Source: Affinibrenneria salicis (GTDB lineage Bacteria > Pseudomonadota > Gammaproteobacteria > Enterobacterales > Enterobacteriaceae). Taken from it: a stretch of DNA of 64,000 nt. The stretch lies in contig NZ_VYKJ01000006.1 in NCBI RefSeq assembly GCF_008710095.1, positions 124,001 through 188,000 of the forward strand, written 5' to 3'. The notes below the pieces were generated by a model. It worked only from the letters and a program-made list of their open reading frames with translations. It ran no database searches and was not told the DNA's origin. The translations under genes and the position numbers were made by a program. Below are positions 36,799-44,975 of this stretch, piece by piece (positions within the stretch are counted from its first letter, which is position 1; each line of letters starts with the position of its first letter).

Positions 36799-37304
36799 TG
36801 GGTTTCCCCCTTTATACGCAGGGCTTTATTATTTGCGTCGATGTCATCACGAACGCTTGCCTGACTGGCATCAAAAATGTCGTCAATAAACCAGTGCCCA
36901 TTCTCAGCGACTAAATTGAACGTGGTGGTCACCATGTCGCTGTCATCGTTGAAAGCGCGATAAGTGACTGTGGCACGTGATTTTTTATTATCGTTCGCGA
37001 GGATCGTAATATTTGTCACCACAAGATTCTGATAATCCTGGCACTGGCATATCGGGTCATAATCGAGATAACCCTGATCCCCCGGTAAGGTGAGCGCTTG
37101 ATCCTCTTGCAGCACAGCCATGAAACGCTTTGACGCAATCCGCTCAGGGCCGGTTCTGTCAATGGGTACAGGCGAAAGATCATCACTGCCATAGGCAGCA
37201 TATATCCGCTTTAAAAATGCACTGGGGTCTTCAATCGCCAGCGCCGTTTGCGGAAAGAGCGTGAACGAGAATAATGAAAAACAAAGCAGGTAAAAAACGC
37301 GCAT
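36795..37304 (-). CDS. Secreted DUF3828-like protein
   Basis: About 169 residues with a clear signal peptide (MRVFYLLCFSLFSFTLFPQT, then ALA-IE). The mature part begins DPSAFLKRIYAAYGSDDLSP and contains LDYDPICQCQDYQNL and a late NGHWFIDDIFD, as in the DUF3828 family of periplasmic proteins with a cystatin/NTF2-like fold. I prefer ATG 37304, eight bases after AAAGGA, to ATG 37313. It forms a two-gene unit with the DUF1493-like protein. An effector/immunity or lysozyme-inhibitor-like role is possible but not shown. Confidence 0.6.
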   Translation of the reverse strand: MRVFYLLCFSLFSFTLFPQTALAIEDPSAFLKRIYAAYGSDDLSPVPIDRTGPERIASKRFMAVLQEDQALTLPGDQGYLDYDPICQCQDYQNLVVTNITILANDNKKSRATVTYRAFNDDSDMVTTTFNLVAENGHWFIDDIFDASQASVRDDIDANNKALRIKGETH

Positions 37305-37473
37305 GGATACCATCCTTTAAAGGCTGACTGGTTTTATTATTGCGATTTGATTTTTGTCGTGAGTGAGATCATATTCCACGCACCACCAGCACGGATTAAC
37401 CGGCAACGCCCCGTATTGCTCACTGAACTTTGAATAAAATGTTTGATCCTACCCACGTAATGTGAACACTGCC

Positions 37474-38340
37474 CTAAGCGAGGTTCTGGTTTTCAAATTG
37501 TTCCGGGCTGAGACCGCCGCAGGCACTATGCCGCCGGTGCCGATTGTAGTCTATCTCGATATACTCGAATACCGCCGATTTCATCTCCTCCCGCGTGTTG
37601 AACCTCTCTCCGTGGACTAGCTCCACTTTCAGGCTATGGAAAAAGCTTTCCGCACAGGCGTTATCGTAGCAACAGCCCTTCGCGCTCATACTGCATATCA
37701 GTCCATTGTCTTTGATAACACCCTGATAATCATGGGAACAATACTGGCTCCCTCTGTCAGAGTGAACTATCACGCCGCGCGGCATCTTTCGCCGCCACAG
37801 CGCCATTTTCAGCGTATTGCACGCCAGCTCCGCCGTCATTCGTTCCGACATCGACCAACCCACCACCCGACGCGAATACAGGTCGATAACCACCGCCAGG
37901 TACAGCCAGCCTTCCTCTGTCCACAGGCAGGTGATATCCCCAACGTACTTCTGGTCCGGCCCCGCAGCACTGAAGTCCTGTTGCAACAGGTTCGGCGCCA
38001 CCGGCAGGTTATGCCGGCTGTTTGTCGTGGCTTTGAACCTGCGCGCCGCTCTGGCCCGTAATCCCTGACGTCGCAGACTGGCCGCCACCGTTTTACGGTT
38101 CCAGCCATGGCCGGCCTCACGCAATTCCTGCGTCAGACGGGGCGCGCCATAGCGCTGTTTTGCCTGTATAAAAGCTTGCACCACCCGCTCATCACACTTC
38201 TGGCGGTGCATCTTCCGCGGCGAGGGGGATTGCCGGCGCTTCAGCCACGCATACCAGCCGCTGCGCGAGACACGCAACACCCGGGCCAGGTTTTTCACTG
38301 AGAATGCCGCCTGATGTTGGTGTATAAAACCGTACTTCAC
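37474..38340 (-). CDS. IS3-family transposase OrfB
   Basis: A 288-residue DDE transposase with HTH_21 ([20 protein letters not shown]) and the catalytic acids in [35 protein letters not shown] and [14 protein letters not shown]. It differs clearly from the OrfB at 34534, so it is a separate element. The ATG overlaps the orfA stop. Likely complete. Confidence 0.92.
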   Translation of the reverse strand: MKYGFIHQHQAAFSVKNLARVLRVSRSGWYAWLKRRQSPSPRKMHRQKCDERVVQAFIQAKQRYGAPRLTQELREAGHGWNRKTVAASLRRQGLRARAARRFKATTNSRHNLPVAPNLLQQDFSAAGPDQKYVGDITCLWTEEGWLYLAVVIDLYSRRVVGWSMSERMTAELACNTLKMALWRRKMPRGVIVHSDRGSQYCSHDYQGVIKDNGLICSMSAKGCCYDNACAESFFHSLKVELVHGERFNTREEMKSAVFEYIEIDYNRHRRHSACGGLSPEQFENQNLA

Positions 38341-38636
38341 TTCAGGTGTCTGGCGAAGCAGGTGGCCGCCTTTTGGAGGATAGCCAGTTCCTCATCCCGC
38401 TCGGCCAGCTGGCGCTTGAGGCGGGCGATTTCTGTTGCCTGTTGCTGCTCACGCTCAGAGGTGGAGCCCTGCTGACGTTGTTTACTGCGCCAGGCGTAGC
38501 GTTGAGAGTCGTGCAGGTTGAGCTCCCGGGCGGCTTTGGCCACGCCGATGCGATCAGCCAGCGCCAGCGCCTGCTGGCGAAACTCCGGGGTATATTGATT
38601 ACGGGATGTCTTCTTCACAGATTTTGCTGGCGTCAT
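38337..38636 (-). CDS. IS3-family transposase OrfA
   Basis: A 99-residue protein with the helix-turn-helix [20 protein letters not shown] and a coiled-coil tail ([20 protein letters not shown]). No good ribosome site precedes the ATG, as is common for these elements. Confidence 0.9.
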   Translation of the reverse strand: MTPAKSVKKTSRNQYTPEFRQQALALADRIGVAKAARELNLHDSQRYAWRSKQRQQGSTSEREQQQATEIARLKRQLAERDEELAILQKAATCFARHLK

Positions 38637-38705
38637 GGTTCAGGGCGGGCGCTTTTACATCGGTCAGATAATTGCGGGACACCGCCTGGGGTATTACAGG
38701 AAAAC

Positions 38706-39110
38706 ATGAATAAAGCCGAAAAGCGTGTATATCATCTGGGTCAATGGTCAATGGTCAATGGTCAATGGTCAATGGTCAATGGGTCTGCCGCTGTAGTTTC
38801 GTTACGCAAGACCGGAGCCGCAATATTGCTGATATTACCGAATATCCATTATTCTTATCTGCTTTCCATTCCCTTTCTCTGGCCGTTTTAGTCTCTCTTT
38901 ATTCGGGGTGACGATAAAGCGTGGCGGGAAAACTACCCGCAGTTGGAAGCATACTGGCGTCGGTATCCGCAAACATGGACGAATAGCGAAACTCGCTGCT
39001 ATTACTGTGGTTCAAACCGCATCGACAGCTATTTGTGGCGAAGACACCGGGGAAGACGAGTTCATTATTGTCATCAGCGTCGTAAAGACTTCTATCGCAC
39101 CAACGATTGA
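38706..39110 (+). pseudogene. Amber-interrupted zinc-ribbon-like frame with heptanucleotide repeats
   Basis: An ATG at 38706 after ACAGGAAAAC opens a frame MNKAEKRVYHLGQW that runs through six TCAATGG repeats, a hydrophobic stretch and TAG at 38889. The same frame then continues uninterrupted to TGA 39108: GDDKAWRENYPQLEAYWRRY, ETRCYYCGSNRIDSYLWRR and RRVHYCHQRRKDFYRTND. The CYYC...HYCH spacing suggests a zinc ribbon. No start codon exists after the TAG. Either the first part is an unrelated short frame, or this is one broken gene. I do not recognise the family. Confidence 0.4.
38741..38782 (+). repeat. Heptanucleotide tandem repeat (TCAATGG)x6
   Basis: Six exact head-to-tail copies. A unit of seven bases changes the reading frame with each gain or loss. 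It lies within the frame opened at 38706. Confidence 0.97.
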
Positions 39111-39143
39111 TTTGCGACGAAAGGCGGAGCATGCGGTCAATGG

Positions 39144-39395
39144 ATATACACATTTCATACTTCAGCCGCAGGTGCATTGGTTTTGTTACTCGTCCCGTCC
39201 ATGGCGGGCGCCCTTGCGGGGGCGCCGCCAGCGGCGTGCAATGCTGCTTCCGGCAGCTCGCCCGGTTACCTGCTGCGCTAAGCTGCCGGAATTAATGAGA
39301 GACATCCTGTCTCTCATCGCAGGCCAGCCTTTGGCTGGATTCGTTGCCGACGAATTCGTCGCCGCCTTGCCGCAACTCGCATTATTTGGGATATA
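39144..39395 (+). repeat. Enlarged ERIC-like repeat, copy 2
   Basis: The left end (CATACTTCAGCCGCAGGTGC) and right end (CGCAACTCGCATTATTTGGG then ATATA) match ERIC termini, and GGATTCGTTG recalls the ERIC core GGGGATTC. The element is about 252 bp rather than 127 bp. The added central part is shared with 19536-19814, including an exact 18-mer at 39224-39241. Confidence 0.65.
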
Positions 39396-39437
39396 TCTCT
39401 GAGGCGGAGTAATTTTAGCCGCGGGCAATGAAAATTG

Positions 39438-39490
39438 GCTTAAGCGAGATTTTGGTTTTCAGACTGAGGCCGCCGCAGGTGCTGTGGCGG
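39438..39490 (-). pseudogene. Relic of an IS3-family OrfB 3' end
   Basis: Reading leftward, codons for RHSTCGGLS then ENQNLA and a stop closely follow the C-terminus of the OrfB at 37474 (RHSACGGLS...ENQNLA), with about ten bases missing. This marks an earlier copy of that element or an end left by recombination, near the likely right edge of the island. Confidence 0.6.
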
Positions 39491-39553
39491 CGCTATGGCC
39501 TATGATCAATCCGGCTATTTATCCCGGCGCGGCGGCGGGCATGGATGAACCGT

Positions 39554-40651
39554 TTATCCCCTCGACAGGCACTTTAGCCGCCGCTCGTCCACCCGCCTGG
39601 CAAACCATGCCGTAGTCAACTTGCGGGTGATTTTGGGGCTTTCCAGCGTGATGCCGGGCAGGATTTCGCGCGGCGTTTTTGCGCCGGCCGCGCGGTCCGC
39701 CAGTGCATAGAGGCGCTCATATAAGGCTGTTTTCTCAAATTCCGGCCGATCGCCTTTTTCCAGCGCCCGTCGGATCGCGCCGTCGCTCATGTCCAGCCGT
39801 TTGCCCAGCGAGCGTACCGCCAGTTCGGTCGCGCCCGGTTTGTCCGAGTCGTAGTTGATTAAATCGCCGTCCAGCGCCAGCGAGATGCCGCTCAGGCGGC
39901 TGACGGCGCGCTGAAACGCGGCGTTGCGGCTGGCGTACCAGCCGGCGTTGAAGTCGGCGAAGCGGTATATCGATTGCGGGTAGCTGGCCGGATAGTTCAG
40001 TAAATGCATGATGCCGAAATACATTCCTCCACGTCGGCTGAACACTTCACGGCGGATCGTGCCGTCGACCGGGTACGGATAGCCTTTGGCGTTGGCTTCG
40101 GCAAAGGAGATGCTTACCTGCATCGGCCCGCCGGTGTGCACCGGATTCAGGTCGCCGAACAGTCTTTGTCCCATCGGCACCATTTCGATGAAATCATCAA
40201 AAATGGCGCTCAGATCTTTTTCGCTGCGCACCTTGTCCAGTCGCTCGCTGTAACTCTTGCCGTCCGGGGATTTGACCAGCAGCGCGGTGCGGACCAGGAA
40301 AGCCGGGATATGCAGTTTGCCGGCGCGCCGGTCGATCTCCTGCCAGGCGATTTTTGATAATCCCGGTACCTGCGGATCGGCGCTGAAGGTGGATTCCTGT
40401 TCGGTGACGGCCAGTACCGCGCACAGGTTTTCATTGTCGGGCGTAATGTGTTGCGCGGCGAATGCGGCGGCAATGTCGGTCGCCCAACCCTGGCGATCGC
40501 TGACGTCGGCAGGCAACAGTTTCAACAGCTGCGCGCGGGTGTCCGCCGGGCGTTGTGTGGGCGTCTGCCGGTTTTCGCTGGCGCAGCCGGCCAGTATCAG
40601 CAGGGCGGACAGACACAGCGGGCGAAGCAGGGGAGCACGGATATTGGGCAT
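39554..40651 (-). CDS. DUF1615 lipoprotein (YaiW-like)
   Basis: A 365-residue lipoprotein. Starting at ATG 40651 gives MPNIRAPLLRPLCLSALLIL with lipobox ILAGC-A, so it is lipidated on that Cys and probably sorted to the outer membrane. The mature part has ITPDNENLCAVLAVTEQEST, GGPMQVSISFAEANAKGYPY and RFADFNAGWYASRNAAFQRA, which recall the DUF1615 family that includes E. coli YaiW, an outer-membrane lipoprotein linked to peptide antibiotic uptake with SbmA. The EQEST/GGPMQVS text is lysozyme-like in wording; any enzymatic role is untested. No sbmA gene is next to it. The longer frame to 40789 lacks support. Confidence 0.8.
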   Translation of the reverse strand: MPNIRAPLLRPLCLSALLILAGCASENRQTPTQRPADTRAQLLKLLPADVSDRQGWATDIAAAFAAQHITPDNENLCAVLAVTEQESTFSADPQVPGLSKIAWQEIDRRAGKLHIPAFLVRTALLVKSPDGKSYSERLDKVRSEKDLSAIFDDFIEMVPMGQRLFGDLNPVHTGGPMQVSISFAEANAKGYPYPVDGTIRREVFSRRGGMYFGIMHLLNYPASYPQSIYRFADFNAGWYASRNAAFQRAVSRLSGISLALDGDLINYDSDKPGATELAVRSLGKRLDMSDGAIRRALEKGDRPEFEKTALYERLYALADRAAGAKTPREILPGITLESPKITRKLTTAWFARRVDERRLKCLSRG

Positions 40652-41097
40652 GTTATCTCGGATCGATGGCGTACGGGCTGGCAAAACGTTAGCGCAGCCA
40701 GCGCCGATGGTCCAGTCTGGCGTTCGCCGTAAGGCGATGCGGATTCTATCGTCTGACCGCTGGCGCCAGTCGCCGCATCGCCATGTCAATATTTGCGATA
40801 AGCATCACATGCTAATAATTTCTCATGATATAGATTTTGACTTATCAACTACGCTTAGTTGATAAGTCATTAATCAACTCATGACTTTACATGGATATTT
40901 TATTTATATCATGAGGTTATGTTTTTTGGTTTAGAGCTTACGGCAGCGGGCAGGCGGGTTTTCTCACGTTCAGAGCGTTCAGCGCCGGGGAAAGGGCAAC
41001 GCTATCGTCCCTGCGGCGCGCAGCGACAGGGGATGTAATCCTGCAGAAGTCGCCAGCGATGTTAATCGAATCCATCTGGTATCAGAAGGAGACAGCT
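40652..41097. other. Intergenic region between the lipoprotein gene and the PTS operon
   Basis: 446 bp with no gene that I can support. It must hold promoters for both divergent units. A long dyad (40839-40868) is the main visible signal; the 230 bases after it would form a long leader ahead of the first glucosidase gene. Confidence 0.6.
40839..40868. promoter_or_regulatory. 13-bp perfect inverted repeat, candidate operator
   Basis: GACTTATCAACTA and TAGTTGATAAGTC are separated by four bases. TTGACT at 40837 and GATAAG at 40861 could be -35 and -10 elements 18 bp apart, so a protein bound to the dyad would cover the promoter. The GntR regulator encoded in the operon is the obvious candidate binder. 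Confidence 0.45.
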
Positions 41098-42474
41098 ATG
41101 CAGAAAACGCTATCTGAAGATTTTTTGTGGGGAAATTCCGTATCCAGTATGCAGACTGAAGGGGCGTGGAATATCGGCGGCAAGGGGCTGTCGGTCTACG
41201 ATATTCGCCAGGCCAGCGAGTATGCCTCAGACTGGAAAGTGGCGACCGACTCATATCACCGCTATGAGGAAGACTTCGATCTGATGCAGGATCTGGGCAT
41301 GAATTGCTATCGCTTCCAGATTGCATGGAGCCGGGTTTGTCCAACGGGCGACGGGGATTTTAACGATGAGGGCATTGCGTTTTATCACCAATTTATCGAT
41401 GCGCTGCTTGCCCGCGGTATTGAGCCGATGATCTGCCTTTATCATTTTGATATGCCTTTGCATTTAGCCCAAAAATATAACGGCTTCGTTCACCGCGGCG
41501 TGATGGAGGCGTTTGTCCGCTATGGTATAAAAATGATCGACAGCTTTGGCGGCAAGGTTAAATACTGGCTTACCTTTAATGAGCAGAATCTTTACCATAT
41601 TCCCGAAGCGTTTAAAATTTCCGGTTATTTGTCGGGGGAAAAGGCCGAGCGCGATCTGTATTATATCCAGCACCACGTTATGCTTGCCCACGCCCGACTG
41701 ACTCAATATTTACATGACACGCAGAAATCCGCTCTGATGGGGGGAATGCTGGCGCATCAGCTGGTTTATCCGGCGACCTGCAAACCGCAAGATGTTCTGT
41801 GCGCTAATCAAATAGATGAGTTTTATAATCAAAATCTGTTAAAAGTGTTTGCCACCGGCAAGTATAGTTCTGAAGTTCTGTCCTATATGGAACATCATGA
41901 TTTATTAACGGTTTTCGCTGCCGGCGATCTTGAACAGCTGGGACAGATTAACAGTGATTTTTTGGCCTTCAGCTACTACGCCAGCAAAACGATCAACAGC
42001 GATAAGATTCCATTAAATACGTCGATTAATTTTTATATGGAACATGGCGTTCAGGATAATCCGTTTTTAGAGGCGACGGAATGGAACTGGCAGATAGATC
42101 CCATTGGTTTTAGAAATGTGATCACCGATACCTATAATCGATACGGCCTGCCGGTTTTCCCGATAGAAAACGGCATTGGCGTTATTGAACAGTGGGATGG
42201 CGAACATGAAATTCAGGATGATTACCGTATCGATTATCATCGTTCTCATATTCAGGCGATGAAAGACGCCATCCTCATCGACGGCGCACATGTCATGGGT
42301 TATTTGGGCTGGGGGTTGATCGATATATTAAGCTCGCAGGGCGATATGCGTAAACGCTACGGCGTCGTGTACGTCAATCGTGAAAATCATGATTTGAAGG
42401 ATTTACGCCGGGTCGCCAAAAAAAGTTACCACTGGTTAAAGAGAGCGCTGCATAGCAATGGGCAGGCGTTGTAA
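41098..42474 (+). CDS. Glycoside hydrolase family 1, 6-phospho-beta-glucosidase
   Basis: A 458-residue GH1 enzyme. The acid/base is E162 in WLTFNEQN, a variant of the TFNEP motif close to the NEIN of E. coli phospho-beta-glucosidases, and the nucleophile is E357 in PIENGIGV. The C-terminal KRYGVVYVNRENHD and AKKSYHWL match the phosphate-binding region of 6-phospho enzymes. It cleaves phosphorylated beta-glucosides brought in by the PTS. The start is ATG 41098 after AGAAGGAGAC. It is the first gene of the operon, followed by EIIC. Confidence 0.9.
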   Translation: MQKTLSEDFLWGNSVSSMQTEGAWNIGGKGLSVYDIRQASEYASDWKVATDSYHRYEEDFDLMQDLGMNCYRFQIAWSRVCPTGDGDFNDEGIAFYHQFIDALLARGIEPMICLYHFDMPLHLAQKYNGFVHRGVMEAFVRYGIKMIDSFGGKVKYWLTFNEQNLYHIPEAFKISGYLSGEKAERDLYYIQHHVMLAHARLTQYLHDTQKSALMGGMLAHQLVYPATCKPQDVLCANQIDEFYNQNLLKVFATGKYSSEVLSYMEHHDLLTVFAAGDLEQLGQINSDFLAFSYYASKTINSDKIPLNTSINFYMEHGVQDNPFLEATEWNWQIDPIGFRNVITDTYNRYGLPVFPIENGIGVIEQWDGEHEIQDDYRIDYHRSHIQAMKDAILIDGAHVMGYLGWGLIDILSSQGDMRKRYGVVYVNRENHDLKDLRRVAKKSYHWLKRALHSNGQAL

Positions 42475-42530
42475 TTATGCGTATTGAAATCTAGCCATGT
42501 TTGTGAATTGTTAGAGAGAAGGTATGTATT

Positions 42531-43856
42531 ATGTCCAACATGAATACGAATCCGATCGCGCAATCTTTTATCGATAAATTCACTGATTTTTCCGTTAAGG
42601 TCGGCAATCAGATATATTTGCGTTCCTTGCGAGATGCCTTTGCCGCCATTATGCCGCTGTTTATTCTGGCCGGGCTGGCGGTGCTGATCAATAATGTTAT
42701 TTTCCCGTGGGTGCTGTCGGGGAGTACGCTTGAGACGTTTAAAGTCTGGGGCGAGTTTATCATTAACGGCACGTTAAATATTGCCGGCTTATTGATTACG
42801 CCGATGATCGCCTACTATCTGTGCAGGAATAAAAATTTTAAGAACCCTATCGCCTCGGTACTGATTTCTTTGTCCAGCTTAGTGATTATGATGCCGCTGG
42901 ATGTCAGCCTGATCCCGGAGGGCCAAACGCAATCGATCACTATTTCAAAAATACTGGTCTATTCCAATATCGGCACAACGGGTATTTTCGCCGGAATAAT
43001 CATTGGGCTGTTATCGACCGCGCTATTTATCAAATTATCGGGCGTGAAAAAGTTTAATGTTAATCTGGGCGAAAATGTACCGCCGGCGGTTGGTCAGTCA
43101 TTCGCCGTTTTGATCCCGACGATTATTACATTATCGGTTTTCGCCATGGTGGCGGGCGTTCTGCACAATTTGCTGCATACGGATCTGATCAATTTAATCT
43201 CTACCCTTGTGCAGCAGCCGCTGCGGCAAATTAATACCAGCCTGCCGGGCACCGTGTTCATCTACAGCTTCGGCAACTTTCTCTTTACGCTGGGTATCCA
43301 TCAGTCGGTGATTAACGGTGTGATTTTAGAGCCTTTCCTCCTGATTAACACCAATGAAAATATGCTGGCGTTCGCCAATGGCCAACCGATACCGCATATC
43401 ATTAATAATATTTTTGTGCCGACGTTTGGCATGATTGGCGGTACGGGCAGTACGATCTCGTTGCTGATCGCGATCTTTTTATTCGCGAAGCAAAAATCGG
43501 AAAAACAGGTTGCGCGTCTGTCCCTGTCCCCCGGACTGTTTAACATTAATGAACCGGTTATTTTTGGTTTCCCCATCGTCTTTAATATTCCGATGATGAT
43601 TCCGTTTGTATTGTTGCCCGCCATCGGGATTTTGTTCGCGTATTTCTGCACATTCATCGGGCTGATGGGAAAATGCGTCGTGATGGTGCCCTGGACCACG
43701 CCGCCGGTGATCAGCGCTTATCTGGCTACGGCCGGCGACTGGCGAGCGGTGGTGGTCCAGCTGATCATCATTATATTCGGCGTTTTTTTCTACTTGCCTT
43801 TCCTGAAGATCAGTGAAAGGGTGGCGATGAGAAGCAGTCAGGAAAACCTGAGTTAA
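42531..43856 (+). CDS. PTS EIIC, lactose/cellobiose (Lac) family
   Basis: A 441-residue membrane permease (SFIDKFTDFSVKVGNQIYLR, SLRDAFAAIMPLFILAGLAV). It contains the family features FSFGNFLFTLGIHQSVINGV-like text (here YSFGNFLFTLGIHQSVINGV) and LSPGLFNINEPVIFGFPIVF, the substrate-site loop with the conserved NEP. About ten membrane segments. It moves a beta-glucoside while EIIB phosphorylates it. EIIA and EIIB are encoded separately further down. Confidence 0.93.
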   Translation: MSNMNTNPIAQSFIDKFTDFSVKVGNQIYLRSLRDAFAAIMPLFILAGLAVLINNVIFPWVLSGSTLETFKVWGEFIINGTLNIAGLLITPMIAYYLCRNKNFKNPIASVLISLSSLVIMMPLDVSLIPEGQTQSITISKILVYSNIGTTGIFAGIIIGLLSTALFIKLSGVKKFNVNLGENVPPAVGQSFAVLIPTIITLSVFAMVAGVLHNLLHTDLINLISTLVQQPLRQINTSLPGTVFIYSFGNFLFTLGIHQSVINGVILEPFLLINTNENMLAFANGQPIPHIINNIFVPTFGMIGGTGSTISLLIAIFLFAKQKSEKQVARLSLSPGLFNINEPVIFGFPIVFNIPMMIPFVLLPAIGILFAYFCTFIGLMGKCVVMVPWTTPPVISAYLATAGDWRAVVVQLIIIIFGVFFYLPFLKISERVAMRSSQENLS

Positions 43857-43899
43857 ATCATAAGCAATATGGCAGGATTGATTAAAAGGAAGTCCGGAT

Positions 43900-44619
43900 A
43901 TGTCCCAGTCTAAATATATCGTCATTGCGCAGGAGATAAAAAAAAGAATCATATCGCAACAATATGATCTCGGGGAGCCGTTGCCCGATCAATTTAAACT
44001 GGCTGATGAGTTTCATACCAGCCGCATGACGATTCAGCGAGCGATTCAGCTGCTGATTATTGAAGGGATTCTCTATACCCGGCAAGGGCAGGGCACCTTT
44101 ATTCGTAAAAATTTTTTGCAACTTTCGCAATGGGATTCGCCCGCTACCGATTATTTCGGCGCCACGAAAAAATGGGAAGGCGTTGGGGTGGTTACCAGCG
44201 AGATTATAAAATTCGATATCCGCTTCCCTTCCGAAAAGGAGCAGTCCTGCCTGCTGATTGGCGCGGATATGCCGATATACGATCTGATCAGGTTGCGCTT
44301 ATTAAACGGCGAACCGGTATCTTTAGACTATACGCTGATGCCGCTGAGTTTAGTTCCGGGTTTAAATCGGGATATTTTACAAAAATCGATATTTAACTAT
44401 GTGCAGCATGATCTGGGGCTGAAAATAATGGGTTCCTATCGCATCATCAGGGCGATGAAATCCGGCGAATATGAACAACGTTATCTGAACTGTCAGGCGG
44501 TTGATCCGGTGCTGGAGGTTGAACAGATTATCTATCTGGACGATGGCACGCCCCTGGAATATGCCCATTGTCGATATCGTTATGATCATGGGGGAATCAT
44601 CGTGGTGAATAATGTGTAA
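43900..44619 (+). CDS. GntR/HutC-family regulator of the PTS operon
   Basis: A 239-residue regulator with an N-terminal winged helix (IAQEIKKRIISQQYDLGEPL, TSRMTIQRAIQLLIIEGILY) and a UTRA effector domain (about 90-235; DLIRLRLLNGEPVSLDYTLM). UTRA domains bind sugar phosphates, so a phospho-beta-glucoside is the likely inducer. It sits inside the operon, between EIIC and EIIB, and so is probably autoregulated. AAAGGAAG precedes the ATG. Confidence 0.92.
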   Translation: MSQSKYIVIAQEIKKRIISQQYDLGEPLPDQFKLADEFHTSRMTIQRAIQLLIIEGILYTRQGQGTFIRKNFLQLSQWDSPATDYFGATKKWEGVGVVTSEIIKFDIRFPSEKEQSCLLIGADMPIYDLIRLRLLNGEPVSLDYTLMPLSLVPGLNRDILQKSIFNYVQHDLGLKIMGSYRIIRAMKSGEYEQRYLNCQAVDPVLEVEQIIYLDDGTPLEYAHCRYRYDHGGIIVVNNV

Positions 44620-44644
44620 TAGACAACATTCGGGAGAATAGGCT

Positions 44645-44962
44645 ATGTCACAGAAAACGATTATGTTGATTTGCAGTGCGGGCATGAGCACCAGTCTGTT
44701 GGTGAGCAAAATGCAGAAAGCCGCAGAAGAAAGGGGGCTGGCTCTTGATATTTTCGCCATCTCATCCGCCGCGTTTGAGGAAGAGATCGCCAGCAGAAAA
44801 ATAGATGTGATTCTGCTGGGGCCGCAGGTCAAATATATGCGGCAACAGTTAGCGGAGCGCGTGTCCGGGGAAAACATCCCCGTGGATGTTATTCCGATGG
44901 TTGATTACGGCACCATGAATGGCGCAAAGGTATTGGATCTTGCTCTGACGCTGATGGCCTGA
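44645..44962 (+). CDS. PTS EIIB, Lac family
   Basis: A 105-residue EIIB. The phosphorylated cysteine is C10 in IMLICSAGMSTSLLV. It passes phosphate from EIIA to the incoming sugar at EIIC. GGGAG precedes the start codon. It lies between the regulator and the second glucosidase. Confidence 0.95.
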   Translation: MSQKTIMLICSAGMSTSLLVSKMQKAAEERGLALDIFAISSAAFEEEIASRKIDVILLGPQVKYMRQQLAERVSGENIPVDVIPMVDYGTMNGAKVLDLALTLMA

Positions 44963-44975
44963 GCAGGGGATAATA

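Larger units (their letters stand above)
37461..38659 (-). mobile_element. Second IS3-family insertion sequence (about 1.2 kb, ends approximate)
   Basis: Contains leftward orfA (38337-38636) and orfB (37474-38340), overlapping by 4 bp. The limits are estimated from weakly similar ends (TGTGAACACTGCCCT at 37461; minus-strand TGTAAAAGCGCCCGCCCT from 38659). No target duplication is evident. A relic of the same orfB end lies at 39438-39490. Confidence 0.7.

Noticed and set aside
37474..38636. Being a second copy of the IS3 element at 34.5 kb
   Set aside because: The OrfA and OrfB wordings differ throughout, so it is a separate IS3-family member.
38741..38782. Possible CRISPR-like repeat array
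   Set aside because: The repeats are only seven bases with no spacers; it is a simple tandem repeat. No CRISPR array or cas gene was seen anywhere in the window.
39554..40651. Soluble lytic transglycosylase
   Set aside because: The EQEST and GGPMQVS text is lysozyme-like, but overall layout and lipobox fit DUF1615 better; enzymatic activity cannot be claimed.
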